Positions 35,345-46,965 of a DNA stretch of 64,000 nt are shown piece after piece. The notes under the pieces are model-generated. The model ran no database searches and was not told where the DNA came from. It saw only the letters and a program-made list of their open reading frames with translations. The position numbers and the translations under genes are program-made. Source of the stretch: Trichosporon coremiiforme (taxonomy: Eukaryota; Basidiomycota; Tremellomycetes; Trichosporonales; Trichosporonaceae); the NCBI GenBank assembly GCA_039545355.1, contig BCJJ01000018.1, positions 558,001 to 622,000 of the forward strand. The letters run 5' to 3'. How positions within the stretch are numbered: the stretch's first letter is position 1; each line of letters begins with the position of its first letter.

Positions 35345-36221
35345 CTAAAACTTGAGCTGCCGCGTGTCCACGCCCTTCATCGGGCCCTCGATACCCTCCA
35401 CAACGCCGGCAGAGGGGAGCGCGCCATCCGTCCCGTCCTTGCTGACGGCAACAAGGCGGGGCCGGGCGCCAACACTGGTGCAGAGGAGACGATACCGCGC
35501 GCGAATCTGGGACATGAGCGCGGCAAGATCCGGCCCCTCGTCCTCGGGCACCGGCTCTCCGCCCGCTGGCGTCGGGTTTGTGGTGGGGAACTGCGAGATG
35601 AGCTCGCGGAGTGTCTTGATGTGCAGCACGGTTCTGCGGTCAGCTTTTCGGACTCGGGCTTCTAAGCTCCTCATTTACTCTCTAGCCGTCCTCTCACACT
35701 GAGTGCCAGTCTTCCACAGCGGGAATGAAATTGTAGAGAAGACAGGGAAGAGCAGAGTTCGACTCACTTGGCATCCTTCCGTCCCGACCCGCCACCGGAC
35801 GCCGCAAGCTTGCGCTCAACAACAGCAGCGAAGCCCTCGTAAAACCCGACCTCCTCCCAGATCTCCCACGCCTTCTCGAGTCCCAGCTGCCGTCCCTCAA
35901 ACAACCCATGCAGTTTGCCATGCGCGTGGCCGGCGGCGTAGCCCTCGTTGTAGAATCTGATGTCAGCTCAAACATCGCCAGCAAGCTGTGAACTGCAATG
36001 CCTCCTAGGTCTGGCTACTGGAGCGAGACCGCGGAAATACGGTGGTTCGAAAGGGTATCTTCTGTCTTCATGCTGAGAAAGAACGCTGCGGAAGGGTGAG
36101 GAAGGCAGACTCACTTCGACTCCAGGTTCACCGCGTGTTCCATGAAATCCTCCTCAGCCGCATCAGGGTGTTCGATGCCCATGTCCTCAGGCTGGAGGTG
36201 GGGGTGGGGGTGGTCCTTCAT
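35345..36221 (-). CDS. LTO1: Lto1/ORAOV1 Fe-S adaptor subunit
   Basis: A 194-residue protein with the Yae1/Lto1 repeat. Exon 2 encodes FYNEGYAAGHAHGKLHGLFE followed by GRQLGLEKAWEIWEEVGFYE, the deca-GX3 type pattern of Lto1. With Yae1, Lto1 recruits the ribosome-recycling ATPase Rli1/ABCE1 to the cytosolic Fe-S assembly machinery. Exons 36221-36115, 35956-35768 and 35633-35345 join in phase. Intron 1 is 158 nt. The C-terminus ends DTRQLKF; yeast Lto1 needs a C-terminal Trp for CIA targeting, and here the last residue is Phe, a possible functional substitute. The N-terminal 35 residues are His/Pro then acidic. Confidence 0.85.
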
Positions 36222-37527
36222 ATTTGCGGTGGTCGAGCGAAGCGAAGCGTAGCGAGACCTAGTAGTCGTAAGGCGTCGTGAAAGAAGTTATGCAAAGGAG
36301 GTCGGAACTGCCCGCGAAACCAGATGAGACGTCGAAATTCTGGATCGACGTCATGAGTCAGCGAACTCTACTGTGGCGTCGCCGCTGTTCTCCGACGCTC
36401 TGAACGCCTCCTTAATTCTTCAAGGCGGGATTAGCTTTTGCAGGGAGGACGATATTAATGAAAATGTGTGATTGCGGATTAGGAGTGTATAGAAATGTGC
36501 TGCGCCCAAAGGTCAGTCAGTGGCGCCTCGTCTTGTCCATGCATTGGACTCGCGGAGCACTTGAGCAACTCCTGCAGGCACAGCAGTCGCAGATCGCGCT
36601 CTGTCCTCTCCGTAACAGAGACGTGATCGAGAACGACAGGCCATCCTACCTAGTCGCCTCGGTAACTTGCTGTCAATGTGGCAGCCCATCGCCGCTTGCA
36701 GAGATAGAGTACGAGAGCCTCTGATTTGCAGACTGCGCTCCGGGCGCCGAGAATGTCACACGTTCCCAATCTTAGGTTGGCGGCTTCGGAGGGTTGGAAC
36801 GCTGGAACCCAACAGTCCGGGCTGCTTGTCACTCTGACTCTAACCCAGCTTGTTCTGGTTCTCCCGCTGATCCGTCCGACAGGACCCCCTTACGTTTCAT
36901 CCCTCAAAATTCTTACTCCTAGCTCAGCTTTGCCCCTCATGCCCCGGCACGCGCTCACGCGCACACACTCTCTCTCCTCTCAGCACTCCCGTTGCATGCA
37001 TGCAGGTACGCAGCAAAACGCTGGGCGGTCTCCTTTGAGCACGGTGCGCGATAGTGAGACGAAGGCAGGCACAAGCAACTGCACGTTCCATTCTTTCCTT
37101 TCCTGGCTGCCCTGCAGGTAGCTTTGTAGCGGGCATCACTGCCCTCGCCATGCACGTCATGAGTTGCCACCGACCGAGATGAGTTACGGCCTAGCGCGAT
37201 GTTGGGACCCATGCACACGCCGCAGCACTGACTCGGTCGTGGCATGTGCGACACGGGAGCGTGCGCCCTCATCCGCCTCCACATGTCGCGTCAGGGAGCT
37301 AGCTCAGCAACTGCAGTCGTTGTCGCTCCAAAGGAGAGCGCTCGTGTCAGACCAGAGTCTCAACGGGCCGCGTAGCAGAAAGCGTATGCATAAGCGTCCA
37401 TGTGTTCGTACAACGGTGAGAGAGAAAGAAAGCTGCGGGACAGACAGAGTGATTCCGAGATCCGAGAGCAACCAGAACCGATACCAATATACCAGAGAGA
37501 CAGAGAGACCAAGACGAGAACAGCTGG
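36222..37527. other. Intergenic, upstream of LTO1
   Basis: A 1.3-kb gap between (-) strand genes. It should hold the LTO1 promoter and the 3' end of the Tvp38-like gene. Open frames are short and without domains. I see no RNA gene. Confidence 0.5.
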
Positions 37528-39137
37528 CTAGTCCGAGCGGACGCCCTCCTCGAGACTGTTACGTGCTAGGAAGGGCTGCTCGTCCTCTGGCCCGAGGCCG
37601 CGCTCGCGGTCCCGCGTCTCGTCCTGCGCCTTCTTGATCGCCCGCTTGGCCAGGTGCGTAAGGTACACGAAGAGCACGCCGCAGAGCACGATGCCGCCCC
37701 AGGTCATCGCGACCTTGAGCGTCTCGTGCTGCGAGTCGGCCTCGTGCGGCTCCGGGATGCGATCCTCGTCCACTGGCGTCGCACCGTAGGCTGATGAGAG
37801 GTCGTGGATTCCCGCGCCCATCCAGGTGTGCAGGATCAGCTTGCACAGGCTGATCGCGGTGCAGGCGGTGTACGTCTTGAGCGAGAGCGAGGGGGCGGAC
37901 GCAAGCACGACGTTGAGGAGGTTGTAGGGATAGGGGGCGATGCGGATGAGGAGAAGCAGGTGCGGGTTCGCGGGGATGATCTGCAGCAGTGATGTCGCGG
38001 TCGGAGAGGAAGCAAGACTGCACGCGTCAGGTTTCGAAATGGCTCTCCTCAACTCACCTTCTTGAGACGGCGTCCCGCAGGACTGTGCGGGACACGATGA
38101 AGACGACGACGGCGCCCACCAGACTGGCGACGTAGCTCGCGATGAATCCGTACCATGCGCCAAACGTGTAGCCGGACAGAACGATCAATGTCGAGTACAG
38201 CGGGAGCGGCGGGATGGTCGTGATAAAGATGAGCACGCCAAACACGACGAGACCCTGGTAGCCCATGTCGTGCAAGATCTTGGAGAGGTGGTCGAGGGCT
38301 GCGGAACATGGTTAGCGAGAAGCGCGCGCACACAGAAATACACCAGTACACAGCGGAGACTACTGCGGAGACACACGCTGATCGGGGAGTGACGCCCCGA
38401 CTGCTGCGCAGTTTCGACTCACCAGAAAACAGTTTGCCCTTCCAGAACGCGGCGGCGGCGATGAAACCGAGGGTCGTGAGGACCCAGCCGACGATCAGCC
38501 CTCTCCCGAGCGCACCGCTCTTATTGCCGCAGCTGAGACGGTCGCGGGCTGCGCGAAGGACGAGGCGGCCGACGGGGCGGGAGGGCTGGACGTGGCCGTG
38601 GTGCTCGTAGGCGTTCTGCGAAACGAAGCGGGGGTACTGGTGGTCGATGGTGACGTTGTGCGACCATGCTGGCGGGAAGACGGGGGTCTGGGCGAGCGGG
38701 GTGCCGACGGATGAGCTGCTCGATGACCGAGACTTCTCCTCGAACTCGACAGATAAACTGCGCGAACTCATGGATGCCGGGCGACTTAGCCGTCTCACTT
38801 CGACGCTGGGCCTGTGCTCGGACAGCGACGCGCGGTGATGGCCGCCGCCATTAACGGGGGACGTTCGTGATCGCGGGCCCGACGAGGCAGGCAAATGGTG
38901 GAAGTTGTAGCCGTCGTCTGTGCGGTGGTGCAGGAAAGTCGGGCGCTGGGCGGCGGACGCGGGTGACGGGGAGATGGGAGATGAGTTGATGGAGTCCGGG
39001 ATCGTGATGGCGAAGGGGAGTCTGTTGGCTTTGTTGGCCTGCGAGTGCGGCTTGGTCGCAATCGAGGCCATCTGCACTGAGCCGTGAGGCCCGTTTGGCC
39101 GGTGGGTAGTCTGGGTGGCGGTGACAGAGGACACCAT
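37528..39137 (-). CDS. TVP38: Tvp38/TMEM64 family VTT-domain membrane protein
   Basis: A 481-residue protein with a VTT (SNARE-associated Golgi) domain. The first about 225 residues are cytosolic and disordered, Ser/Pro/His-rich. Then follow GLIVGWVLTTLGFIAAAAFW (helix 1), VVFGVLIFITTIPPLPLYST and SGYTFGAWYGFIASYVASLV with the conserved G-x-x-x-G spacing, LLIRIAPYPYNLLNVVLASA (matching the family R-x-x-P-x-P-x-x-x-x-N), and a last helix TWGGIVLCGVLFVYLTHLA before a charged tail. Exons 39137-38423, 38298-38058 and 38017-37528. Family members are Golgi/endosome proteins linked to vesicle traffic and lipid scrambling. I chose ATG 39137 because the frame upstream has no other ATG near. Confidence 0.9.
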
Positions 39138-41241
39138 GGCGTTTGGTGTGCACTGGTGTGCTGACGGGTGTGTGGGTGCTGCGGAGGTGTGCAGTGCTGT
39201 GCGGTAGTGCGAGGCGAGTGTGATTTCTGGGTCGTCTACCGCCAAGTCATGTTAGAGGCCTGGAGGAGGGCGGAATGTAGGAACGTTTGAACGTGGAAAT
39301 GGGTCGGGCGGCGAGTACGGCGAGAGCGAGAGCAACTGAGCAATGGGCAAGCGAGCGAAGACTGTAGAGCAGTGAGATCTGGGCTGGGCTGGCTGGCGAG
39401 GTCGAAAGTGAGTGTGAACGAATGAATGGCGAGGAAACGTGCAAGTAGTGTGTTGAGAGAGAGGATGGGAGAGAGAGATAGTGCGGGAGACTGGTCGTTA
39501 GTGTGAGATGAACGCCTGTAAGGTGCAGTGCCCATGGCGTGCATGGCCGCGATCCCCACGATCCACGAGCGGCGGCGTGCGCTGGTGCACTACCTGGCTG
39601 CTGGCTTGCCTGGCTGGCTACCTGCATTGCATCCTGTAAGCTGTCGCGGGTCTGCGGGTCTGGGTAGGTCCAGATCGGGCCAAGCTTTAGCCCGCCCATC
39701 CAGGCCGGTTGGGCCAGTTGGGCCGGTTGGGCTATGCCATGCGTCTCTCCGCAGTCGATCATCGAAACCCAAGATGGTCCCGCCCGTTGCCACCCCCTTC
39801 GACCCTCAGCACTCGCGCCTGCCCTTGGACCATTCCATCCTCAGGCCCTGTGCGTAACCCTTGATCCGGCAAGCCGACAACGCAACTGTGCATGTCGTGA
39901 CCTGTTGCTGTGCATTGCTCGACGCTGGCTGCGCCCTCTGAACGTCCGTAGAGTGCACGCAACGAACTGCGCGGACAACCCAGTTCGGCTCGGGATCTCG
40001 GCACCGTCAACTACCGCTGCAGCCTTGTATGCCGTGTACAACTAAGTCAGGATCGACTGCCGTACGTGCCGTCCTCGGCTAGAGCTAGCCATAGCCACCC
40101 CTTTAACCTGAGTGAGTGTCCTGCGCGTCCTGCGCGTCCTGCAATAGCCCGCAATGGGCAGCAAATACCTGCCTCCGTTCCCCGCGCCGCACCATTGAGT
40201 TGCCCCATGTCCCGTTCCTTATCCGTTCCTGCGCAGATCACAGGTTAGAACATGATTAAGGATCGCATCGCAGGACCATGCAGGAGGATAGGACTATGAT
40301 GCAGGAGACGTAGGAGACGTTCCGAAATTTTTCTGATTTGCAGCCAGTATACAGACACGCCAGACACGCATGCAACGCCAGTCACGCCGCATATGCACCA
40401 GATTTGCTCCGTGTGCCCGCCGTGTGCGCAGCCACGGACGCTGATTGATGCAAAGGCTGCGCCGTGCCCGATCTGCCCGAACCTGGCGCCTGCGCGCCTG
40501 CGCCTGGCATTCAAAGTGTTGCATCCAATGTGCGGCGGAACGCAGTCACATCGGGCACCCTTTGCACTCCTTGCACTCCTGCACACGCCAGATGACCGAG
40601 TAGGCCGAAATGGGCAACGAGGCATGTCCGTAAATGGACACAGCGATGCACCGAATAGACACAACGGTGCACAACGATGCACCAAATGGGACACCCTTCG
40701 GTCGTCTTGACCAAGCTATGCTAGCTATCGCTGTGGGCTGGAACGTGGCCAATTCAGGATACTCCGGACTGCTAGCTAGTCGGGCCCCCGACGCGCGACG
40801 CCAGCTCACGCCAGCGATCCCACTACCAAGCTACGGCCAGCCTAGCCAGACCAGACCAGACTAAGAGCTAAGAGTCCAGCTAGCCCAGTGTCGCACGCTC
40901 CGCAGCCAGCCGCACTGCCTGCGACTGCGCATTCGTGGCGTCTAGTTTCCAAGCGGGCTCAACGGGCCCAACTTGCCTCCGCAATCCGCGCCAAGGCACA
41001 CAGAACATGTCACCTGATCTTCGATCGCTGTGCGGTGGTGGGCTGGTGCACCGGTGCACTGGAATGCGCTCTGTGCGCTGGACAAGTGGACGGGGCGCAG
41101 ACGGGGCGCAGTGGGTTGTGGCGTGTTACGCTGTGCCGTGCTCGTGCTTGATTGCATGCAAAAGGAAATGCTACTTGTACAATATATGATCTATACGGAC
41201 CCGGACGATGCAATAATGAGAAGTGAGATGAGAGTGGTGTT
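39138..41241. other. Long intergenic region of 2.1 kb
   Basis: Lies between the start of the Tvp38-like gene and the stop of the ketopantoate reductase gene, both (-). The first 400 bp are likely promoter and leader (pyrimidine-rich on the - strand). The rest has no recognisable gene; frames on both strands overlap and look random. Small tandem repeats occur at 39703-39732 and near 40121-40142. I see no tRNA. Confidence 0.5.
39703..39732. repeat. 9-bp tandem repeat, 3.3 copies
   Basis: Unit GGCCGGTTG, the second copy having GGCCAGTTG. It lies in the long intergenic region upstream of the Tvp38-like gene. Function unknown. Confidence 0.85.
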
Positions 41242-42767
41242 TTACTGCTCCTTCATGACGACGGGGGGCATCTCGGCCGTGGCGAGTTTGCGCGCTGCCT
41301 CCTGTTCCCTCTCCCTCTGCCGCTTCGCGAGCTTGCGCGCGCGGCGCCTCTCCTTCTTGTCCAGCTCGCTTTCGCGCTGCTCGATGCGCTCGAGGCTCAA
41401 CCGCTTCTCCTCCAGTTTGACGGCGCGGGAGGCGAGTTTGCGTTCCTGCGCAGAGTGAATGTTCTTCTCGCGCCGCTTGATCACGTCCACGATCGGGGGG
41501 AGGAAGGTCGCGCCCAGCCCTGCCATCTCGGCACGCAGCTTCACCATCTGCACCAGCATCCGGTTCAGGGGCGTGGGGATGCCTAGCTTGCTGCCGAGCG
41601 CGACGAAGAAGCCGTTGATGTAGTCAATCTCCGTGTCGCGGCCGACGCGCACGTCCATCGCCATCGAGGACGTGTTGTCCTGCGTCTGTGTCGCTATCGA
41701 CTTGATCCGGTCCTCCAGGCTCGCGGCCGAGAAGAGGCGCATGACCTCTGGCTCAGGGGGATGGCCGCCGGCAAGGTTGCGGAGGTACGCTTGCAGCACG
41801 GCACTCGTCTCGGCCGCCGTCTGCTTGATGAGCTGGAACCCGGGGGAAGACCGCACCAGGTCGCCGTTGCGCATGAAGCCGCCGCCGATGGAGGCCGTCA
41901 GCGCGTTGATCGTCGCGTTGACTGCGGCCTTGAGCAGCAGCTCGTGGTACAGGTTCGCCATCGGGAGGACCTCCGGGTTGAGCTCCGTCATGGACAGGAA
42001 GGCGTTGAGGGTCTCGCGCACGTTCGGCTCCGCGTCGAGCTTGGGTAACGGGTACGTCGGGGCGACTGGCTGGCCAATGGACGGGATACTGCTCGCCGCC
42101 GAGCCCCAGAGCCAGCGGTCATACGAGGTCTTCCCCCGCGGATCCGGCACGACGCCCAACTTCAGCGCACCCTCGCCTGGCCTTGTCATGTGCAGAACCG
42201 ACCCGTACCGTTCTCCCGGGGTCACACCGTGCGTCGTCGTTCCGAGAATGAACTGTGGTCGCAGCCCGGGGTCAGGCCAGAACTTGGCGCAGAGCTCGTC
42301 ATACACGCCCATACCGTTCTGGAGGAGCGTGATGACCGAGCTCGGCCGGATGCGGTCCGCAATCTCGCTGATGGCAGTCGCCGTTCCCTGCGCCTTCGTG
42401 CAGACAATCAGAGAGTCGATGGGTCCGCCCTTCGATACCGCGATACCCTGCTCCGCCAGCTCAGACTTGAAGTGCTCCCTCCCCGGCAACTCGGCTTTCG
42501 TCAGGTCGACGACATAGCCGGACGACACGGTCTTGTGCCCTTGTCGTTGGACCTCAAGCGTCAACTTGTGCTCCGTGTCCTTCGCTGTCTTGTCCTTTCC
42601 GCGGAGGTTCCTGGCTCTTCGCTGGAGGAGGTTGACCTCGGCTGAGGGCACCGCTCGGCGGAGGTTGTGCGCAACGAGCGTCCCGATGGACCCGATGCCT
42701 AGCTGTGGTATTAGCTTGGGGGCTCAGAACCTTGAAGCTGAGAAGAACGTACCACATGGAAACGCAT
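41242..42767 (-). CDS. PAN5: 2-dehydropantoate 2-reductase with coiled-coil tail
   Basis: NADPH-dependent reduction of ketopantoate to pantoate in pantothenate and CoA synthesis. Exon 1 is 15 nt (42767-42753) and exon 2 is 42702-41242, giving 491 residues. The joined N-terminus MRFHVLGIGSIGTLVAHNL holds the Rossmann G-x-G-x-x-G. Further family pieces are SLIVCTKA, VITLLQNGMGVYDEL, ILGTTTHG, and the catalytic region ELLLKAAVNATINALTASIG with the Lys and two Asn. DTEIDYINGFFVALGSKLGI matches the C-terminal domain (E-I-D-x-x-N-G). After about residue 410 comes an extra tail of about 80 residues, almost only Lys, Arg, Glu and Ala and predicted coiled coil; family members normally end near there (about 300-400 residues). 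The tail is in the same exon. Confidence 0.92.
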
Positions 42768-43566
42768 GATCTGATGAGCAGTCGGAGCTCGGCTTTGTTG
42801 ATGCAATGGACCGGCAATGAGATAGGGGGGAACAAGTCGGGACTGCCTCGACGGACTGCGGGGCAAACTCCGAACGGCCGTATATGAGTACGCGCCAGTC
42901 CGTTAAGCATAGATGAGGAAAGGTGGAGGCGAATGTGGGTGGAAGCAAAGCCACGTGATGCAATTTGGTTTGTACCTGGCAGACGAGCTCGTACGCTAGG
43001 CCGGGTGGACGCTGGCCACTCACAACCAAAAGTTGGTCCCAAGGCACCAGCCAAAGGCAGAGCAGCGTGCAGCAGGTGCTCATTCCAGCCAGTTCAGCCA
43101 GTCAAGCCAGTCTTCCTCCACTGGCACCATCCTACTCGTCACTTCTCCATCTCCCTCTCTTTGCCCCCCTTGTCTCCTCGACTCGTCCGACGCATACGAC
43201 TCACGCATCCGCATCTGCCCCAACACATCTTCCCAAACGTGAGCATTGCCCCGTTCAGCCTGCACTCTTTTTTTCTCTCGCCGCCTCCGCTGCATGACCG
43301 TGTCGCGAGCCCTTATTTCGTCAAACGCGTAACAAAGTTATGTCTGTCATTGTCTCGCGGCCCTGGAGCGCAATTTTCTTGTTTTTGTCTCGAGCGCTCC
43401 TCAAACACTCGACATACCTCATCGCACCTCGTGCTACTCGCTGCACACTCTCGTGAAACTGCCTCCCCCATCCCTCCCTTTGCGTGCTTTCGCCTCTCAT
43501 GATCCTTTCCCCAGTTTCCGCTTTCATCACTTTTCAACAAGCCCAGTTACTCACACTTGCCTCAGA
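42768..43566. promoter_or_regulatory. Divergent promoter region, PAN5 / GYF-domain gene
   Basis: Between the two start codons, 799 bp. The right part, 43090-43560, is strongly pyrimidine-rich on the + strand and should be the promoter and leader of the GYF-domain gene; a leader intron is possible. No coding gene. Confidence 0.55.
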
Positions 43567-46500
43567 ATGTCCATGCACTTTGCCCCTCAATGGGTCAAGC
43601 CCATCAAGCCCACCGGATCGGCTCTGACACCTACCACCGAAGCTCCGCCCCTCGCTCAGCAAAAGGTAGCCCCCGCCGCTATTCCTTCCTCGCCTTTCCC
43701 GGCCCTTGGCCAGCCTCGCTCCGGTTCCCCGAACCACGGCAACAGCGGCGGTCAAAACCAGCCGCTGTCATATTCGCGCGTCACCCATACCCCGGCATCT
43801 CCGTCCTACGGTGGCGAGGGCTACTTCCCCTACGCTGGAGGAGACTCCCAGAATGGCAACAGCGATCCTTCGCCCTTCCCGTTCCGCTACAGCCGTGAGC
43901 AAATCCTCGCCGTGTGGGACGAGGACAAGTTCAAGGAGCGGCCCATCGAACTCATGCAGATCGGTGAGAACGGGGCCGTCATCGTGAGCAAGGAGGTCAC
44001 CAAACCCGTTGGTCTGCGTGATTTGACCGAGCTGGAAAAGAAGGTAGGTCGCACGCGCCTGTCTCATGCACTAACCTCCACAGCTTCTCGCCACCTCTGT
44101 CCACCCTCCCATGCCCACGCGTCGCCCTCAGCAGCAGCACGGCCAGCATCAAAACTCTGATTCGCAGTCGCGCCGTGGCCCGATCCCTCCCAAGGACGGA
44201 TTGTCGCCCGTCCAGTCAGGTCGCCCCGGGTTCGGCGGGTTTGGCCGCGGAGAGGGAGGAGCGTTCGGAGGCTCCAAGTACTCCGGCGCCCTCGCTGAAG
44301 GCCACCAGGGTGGTGGTGGCCGCCAGCCTGGAGCCGTCGGTGGAGGATTCTCTGGAGTTCCCAAACGCCAGCCCCGTCGCGACAACACCGACGAGAGCTC
44401 TCGCTCCACCTGGCGCCAGGCTCGCAGTGGTGGGAGCGGGGGCTTTGAGGGCGTTCTTGGTTTTGGCAATTCGCCCACGACCCCGGCCTCTGCTCAGCCT
44501 GATCAGCAGCTCGGCGGCGCCGATCTCAGGCAGCAGCAGGAGAACAAGCCTCAGCCTGAGGACGACCGCTGGAGCCAGAAGAACTGGCGCCGCGCTCCGG
44601 AGCCTGACAAGCCCGCCGAGAGCGAGCCTGCTCAGCCTCAAAACGAGGTCCATCAGGAACCGCCCTCGTCCGCCGTGCCCGAGAGCCGAACCCCCGTCCA
44701 AGAGCCCCGTGAGGATCTTGGCGCCGTCAACTGGCTCTACCGCGATCCCAACGGCCAGGAGCAGGGTCCTTTCACTGGGAACCAGATGCACGAGTGGTAC
44801 TCGCATTCGTACTTCCACGACGACCTGCCGATTCGTCGCCAGAACGAATCGTCGTTCCAGACCTTGGCTGAGCTCAAGGCTGCGACCGGCAACGCCGTCC
44901 AGCCGTTCCTCTCCGCTGTTCGCCCCCGCCTCCCCCCTAACCTCCCCATCCCCTCGCCTGCACTCCACCAGGCTGCGGCCCCTGGAGCGCCCTCTCCTGG
45001 TCTCAACGACTCGTTCGGTCGCCTGCACATCCACCCCATTTCCTCCCAGCCTACCTCCCCCTTCCAGCACACTGCCACCTCGCCTTACTACCAGCCTCAG
45101 TTTAACGCCGCGCCCTCCTACCCCCAGCAGCAGTGGAACGCTGCCCCCGGCCCTCGCATGAACGGCATGTACGGTTCTATCGGCCCCGGCGGTGCCCAGA
45201 GCTTCCCCGCCTACGGTGCCGTTAACCACCAGCGCCCCGATATGTTCGCCTCCGCCCCTATCGGCCAGTCGCCTTGGGGCGCCCCCGCTCCTGCGCCCGC
45301 GCCCAACAACTGGCAGCAGCCTCAGCAGCCTCAGCAGCAGCCCCAGATGGCTCTTCGCAACGTCATGGGCCACCACGACCAGGAGCAGGAGCAGCACATG
45401 ATGCAGCAGCCCCAGCCTCAGCACTACCAGCAGGAGCTCCAGCAGCCCCAGCAGGAGGGGGCTCCCGTCCAGGACTCGTACTTCCCCGAGCAGGAGCAGA
45501 TCACCCCTGCTCATGCCTCTGTTGACCTCGGTGCCGAGTCTGAGGCTGAGGCTGACTTCGTTGAGGGCGTTCTTGAGGGTCACCAGGAGGCTCCCAGCGA
45601 GCTCGAGTTCGAGGAGCAGGTTGAGGAGCAGCACTTTGAGGAGGAGGAGGAGGAGGAGCCCGAGGCACCCATCGCCACCTCCATTCCCAAGCAGTCCGTT
45701 TGGGCTACCCCCGCCAAGGCTGCCCCCGCCAGCCACGAGTCCTCCATCTCCGCCCCTACTCCTGCCCAGGCCACCCCCTCGAAGCTTCCTCCCGCCCACG
45801 CTTCGCTTCCCCCCAAGCCCGTCGCCGCGGAGCCCGAGCCCGTGACCCCCGTCAAGCCTTCCACCCCCAAGCCTGCTCCTTGGGCTGCCAAGGCTCCTGC
45901 TTCCACAGGCCCCTCGCTCCGTGAGATTCAGGAGGCCGAGAGCCGCCAGGCCGAGGCTCGCAAGCTGGCCCTCGCCGAAGCGCGTGCCCTTGCTTCGCCC
46001 GCTACCGCCCACTCTTCGTCCGAGGACGTCACCGGCACCATGTCCTGGGGTCTCCCCGGCCAGGGCATCAAGGCCAACACCACCGGATCGTCGACCCCTC
46101 CTGGTCCTGCGTGGGGCGGAGCCTCCGACGGCCCCAAGAAGACCCTCAAGCAGATCCAGGAGGAGGAGGAGAAGCGCAAGGCCAAGGCCGAGGCTCACAT
46201 CCGCGCTGCCGCCGCTACCCAGAAGCGCGGCTACGCCGACCTTGCCGCTCACTCTGTCCCCACCCCTGCTCAGGCCGCCGCGGCCGCCGCTCAGGGCTGG
46301 ACCACCGTCGGTGCTGCCGGCAAGATCACTGCCGCTCCCCCCAAGGCTGCTCCCGTGGCCAAGGCCCCCGTCGTCGCCGCCGCCAAGCCCACTCCCTCGC
46401 CCTCCGTTGTTGTCCCCAAGACCATCAAGGCCAATGGAGCCGACGACGGACCCTCGGTTGAGTTCATCCGCTGGACGAAGCAGGCGCTCCAGGGTCTCAC

Positions 46501-46801
46501 CGTTCCCGTCGACGAGTTCATCACCATGCTCCTCCAGTTCCCCATTGACCCACCGGCCAGCGCCCGCGCGGACCAGCTCGAGATCATCGCCGACTCTGTC
46601 TACGCCAGCTCGTCGACGCTCGACGGCCGCCGCTTCGCGCAGGAATTCTTCACCCGCCGCAAGCAGGATGCCCAGCGCGCCGCCTCGGGCCGACCCGTCC
46701 AGAAGGTGTCCTCGCTCGCTGACGTCGTCAAGACGCAGCCCAAGCAGGCCTCTTCGGACCTCGGCTTCAAGGTCGTCAAGAAGAAGGGCAAGAAGGCCTA
46801 A
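43567..46801 (+). CDS. GYF-domain protein, Smy2/Syh1-like
   Basis: A 1064-residue adaptor whose GYF domain binds proline-rich peptides. The domain starts at W376 in NWLYRDPNGQEQGPF (376-389, Y378, D380, G387-P388-F389) and continues with MHEWYSHSYFHDDLPIRR, the diagnostic W-x-Y-x-D-x-x-G-x-x-x-G-P-F pattern. The N-terminal part has SREQILAVWDEDKFKERP, a likely 4E-binding or conserved Smy2 N-terminal motif. A long Gln/Pro/Ala-rich middle, coiled segments (KKTLKQIQEEEEKRKAKAEA), and a conserved C-terminal block (QLEIIADSVYASSSTLDGRR) follow. Yeast Smy2/Syh1 act in mRNA quality control and COPII-linked processes. Exons 43567-44043 and 44084-46801. The last exon is unusually C-rich at third positions, which creates an 866-codon open frame on the opposite strand. 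Confidence 0.9.
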
Positions 46802-46965
46802 GCGCATATCTAGCATGAGAGAAACTTGAGCAGCAGAACAGCAGTACCATGGGGCAGAAGCAGAGTCGTATCAGAGGATGAGCATAGCATGCTATAATGC
46901 AACCATGTATCAATGCACAATCAGAAGTACAGAAGCGGCAGAAATGATGTCGTGATGTTGTCAGA

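Noticed and set aside
44216..46816. An 866-codon open frame on the (-) strand, fully opposite the GYF-domain gene
   Set aside because: It is the mirror of a strongly codon-biased exon: G/C at third positions removes stops on the other strand. Its product is Gly/Leu/Arg low-complexity without a domain, while the + strand carries the clear GYF motif and C-terminal block.
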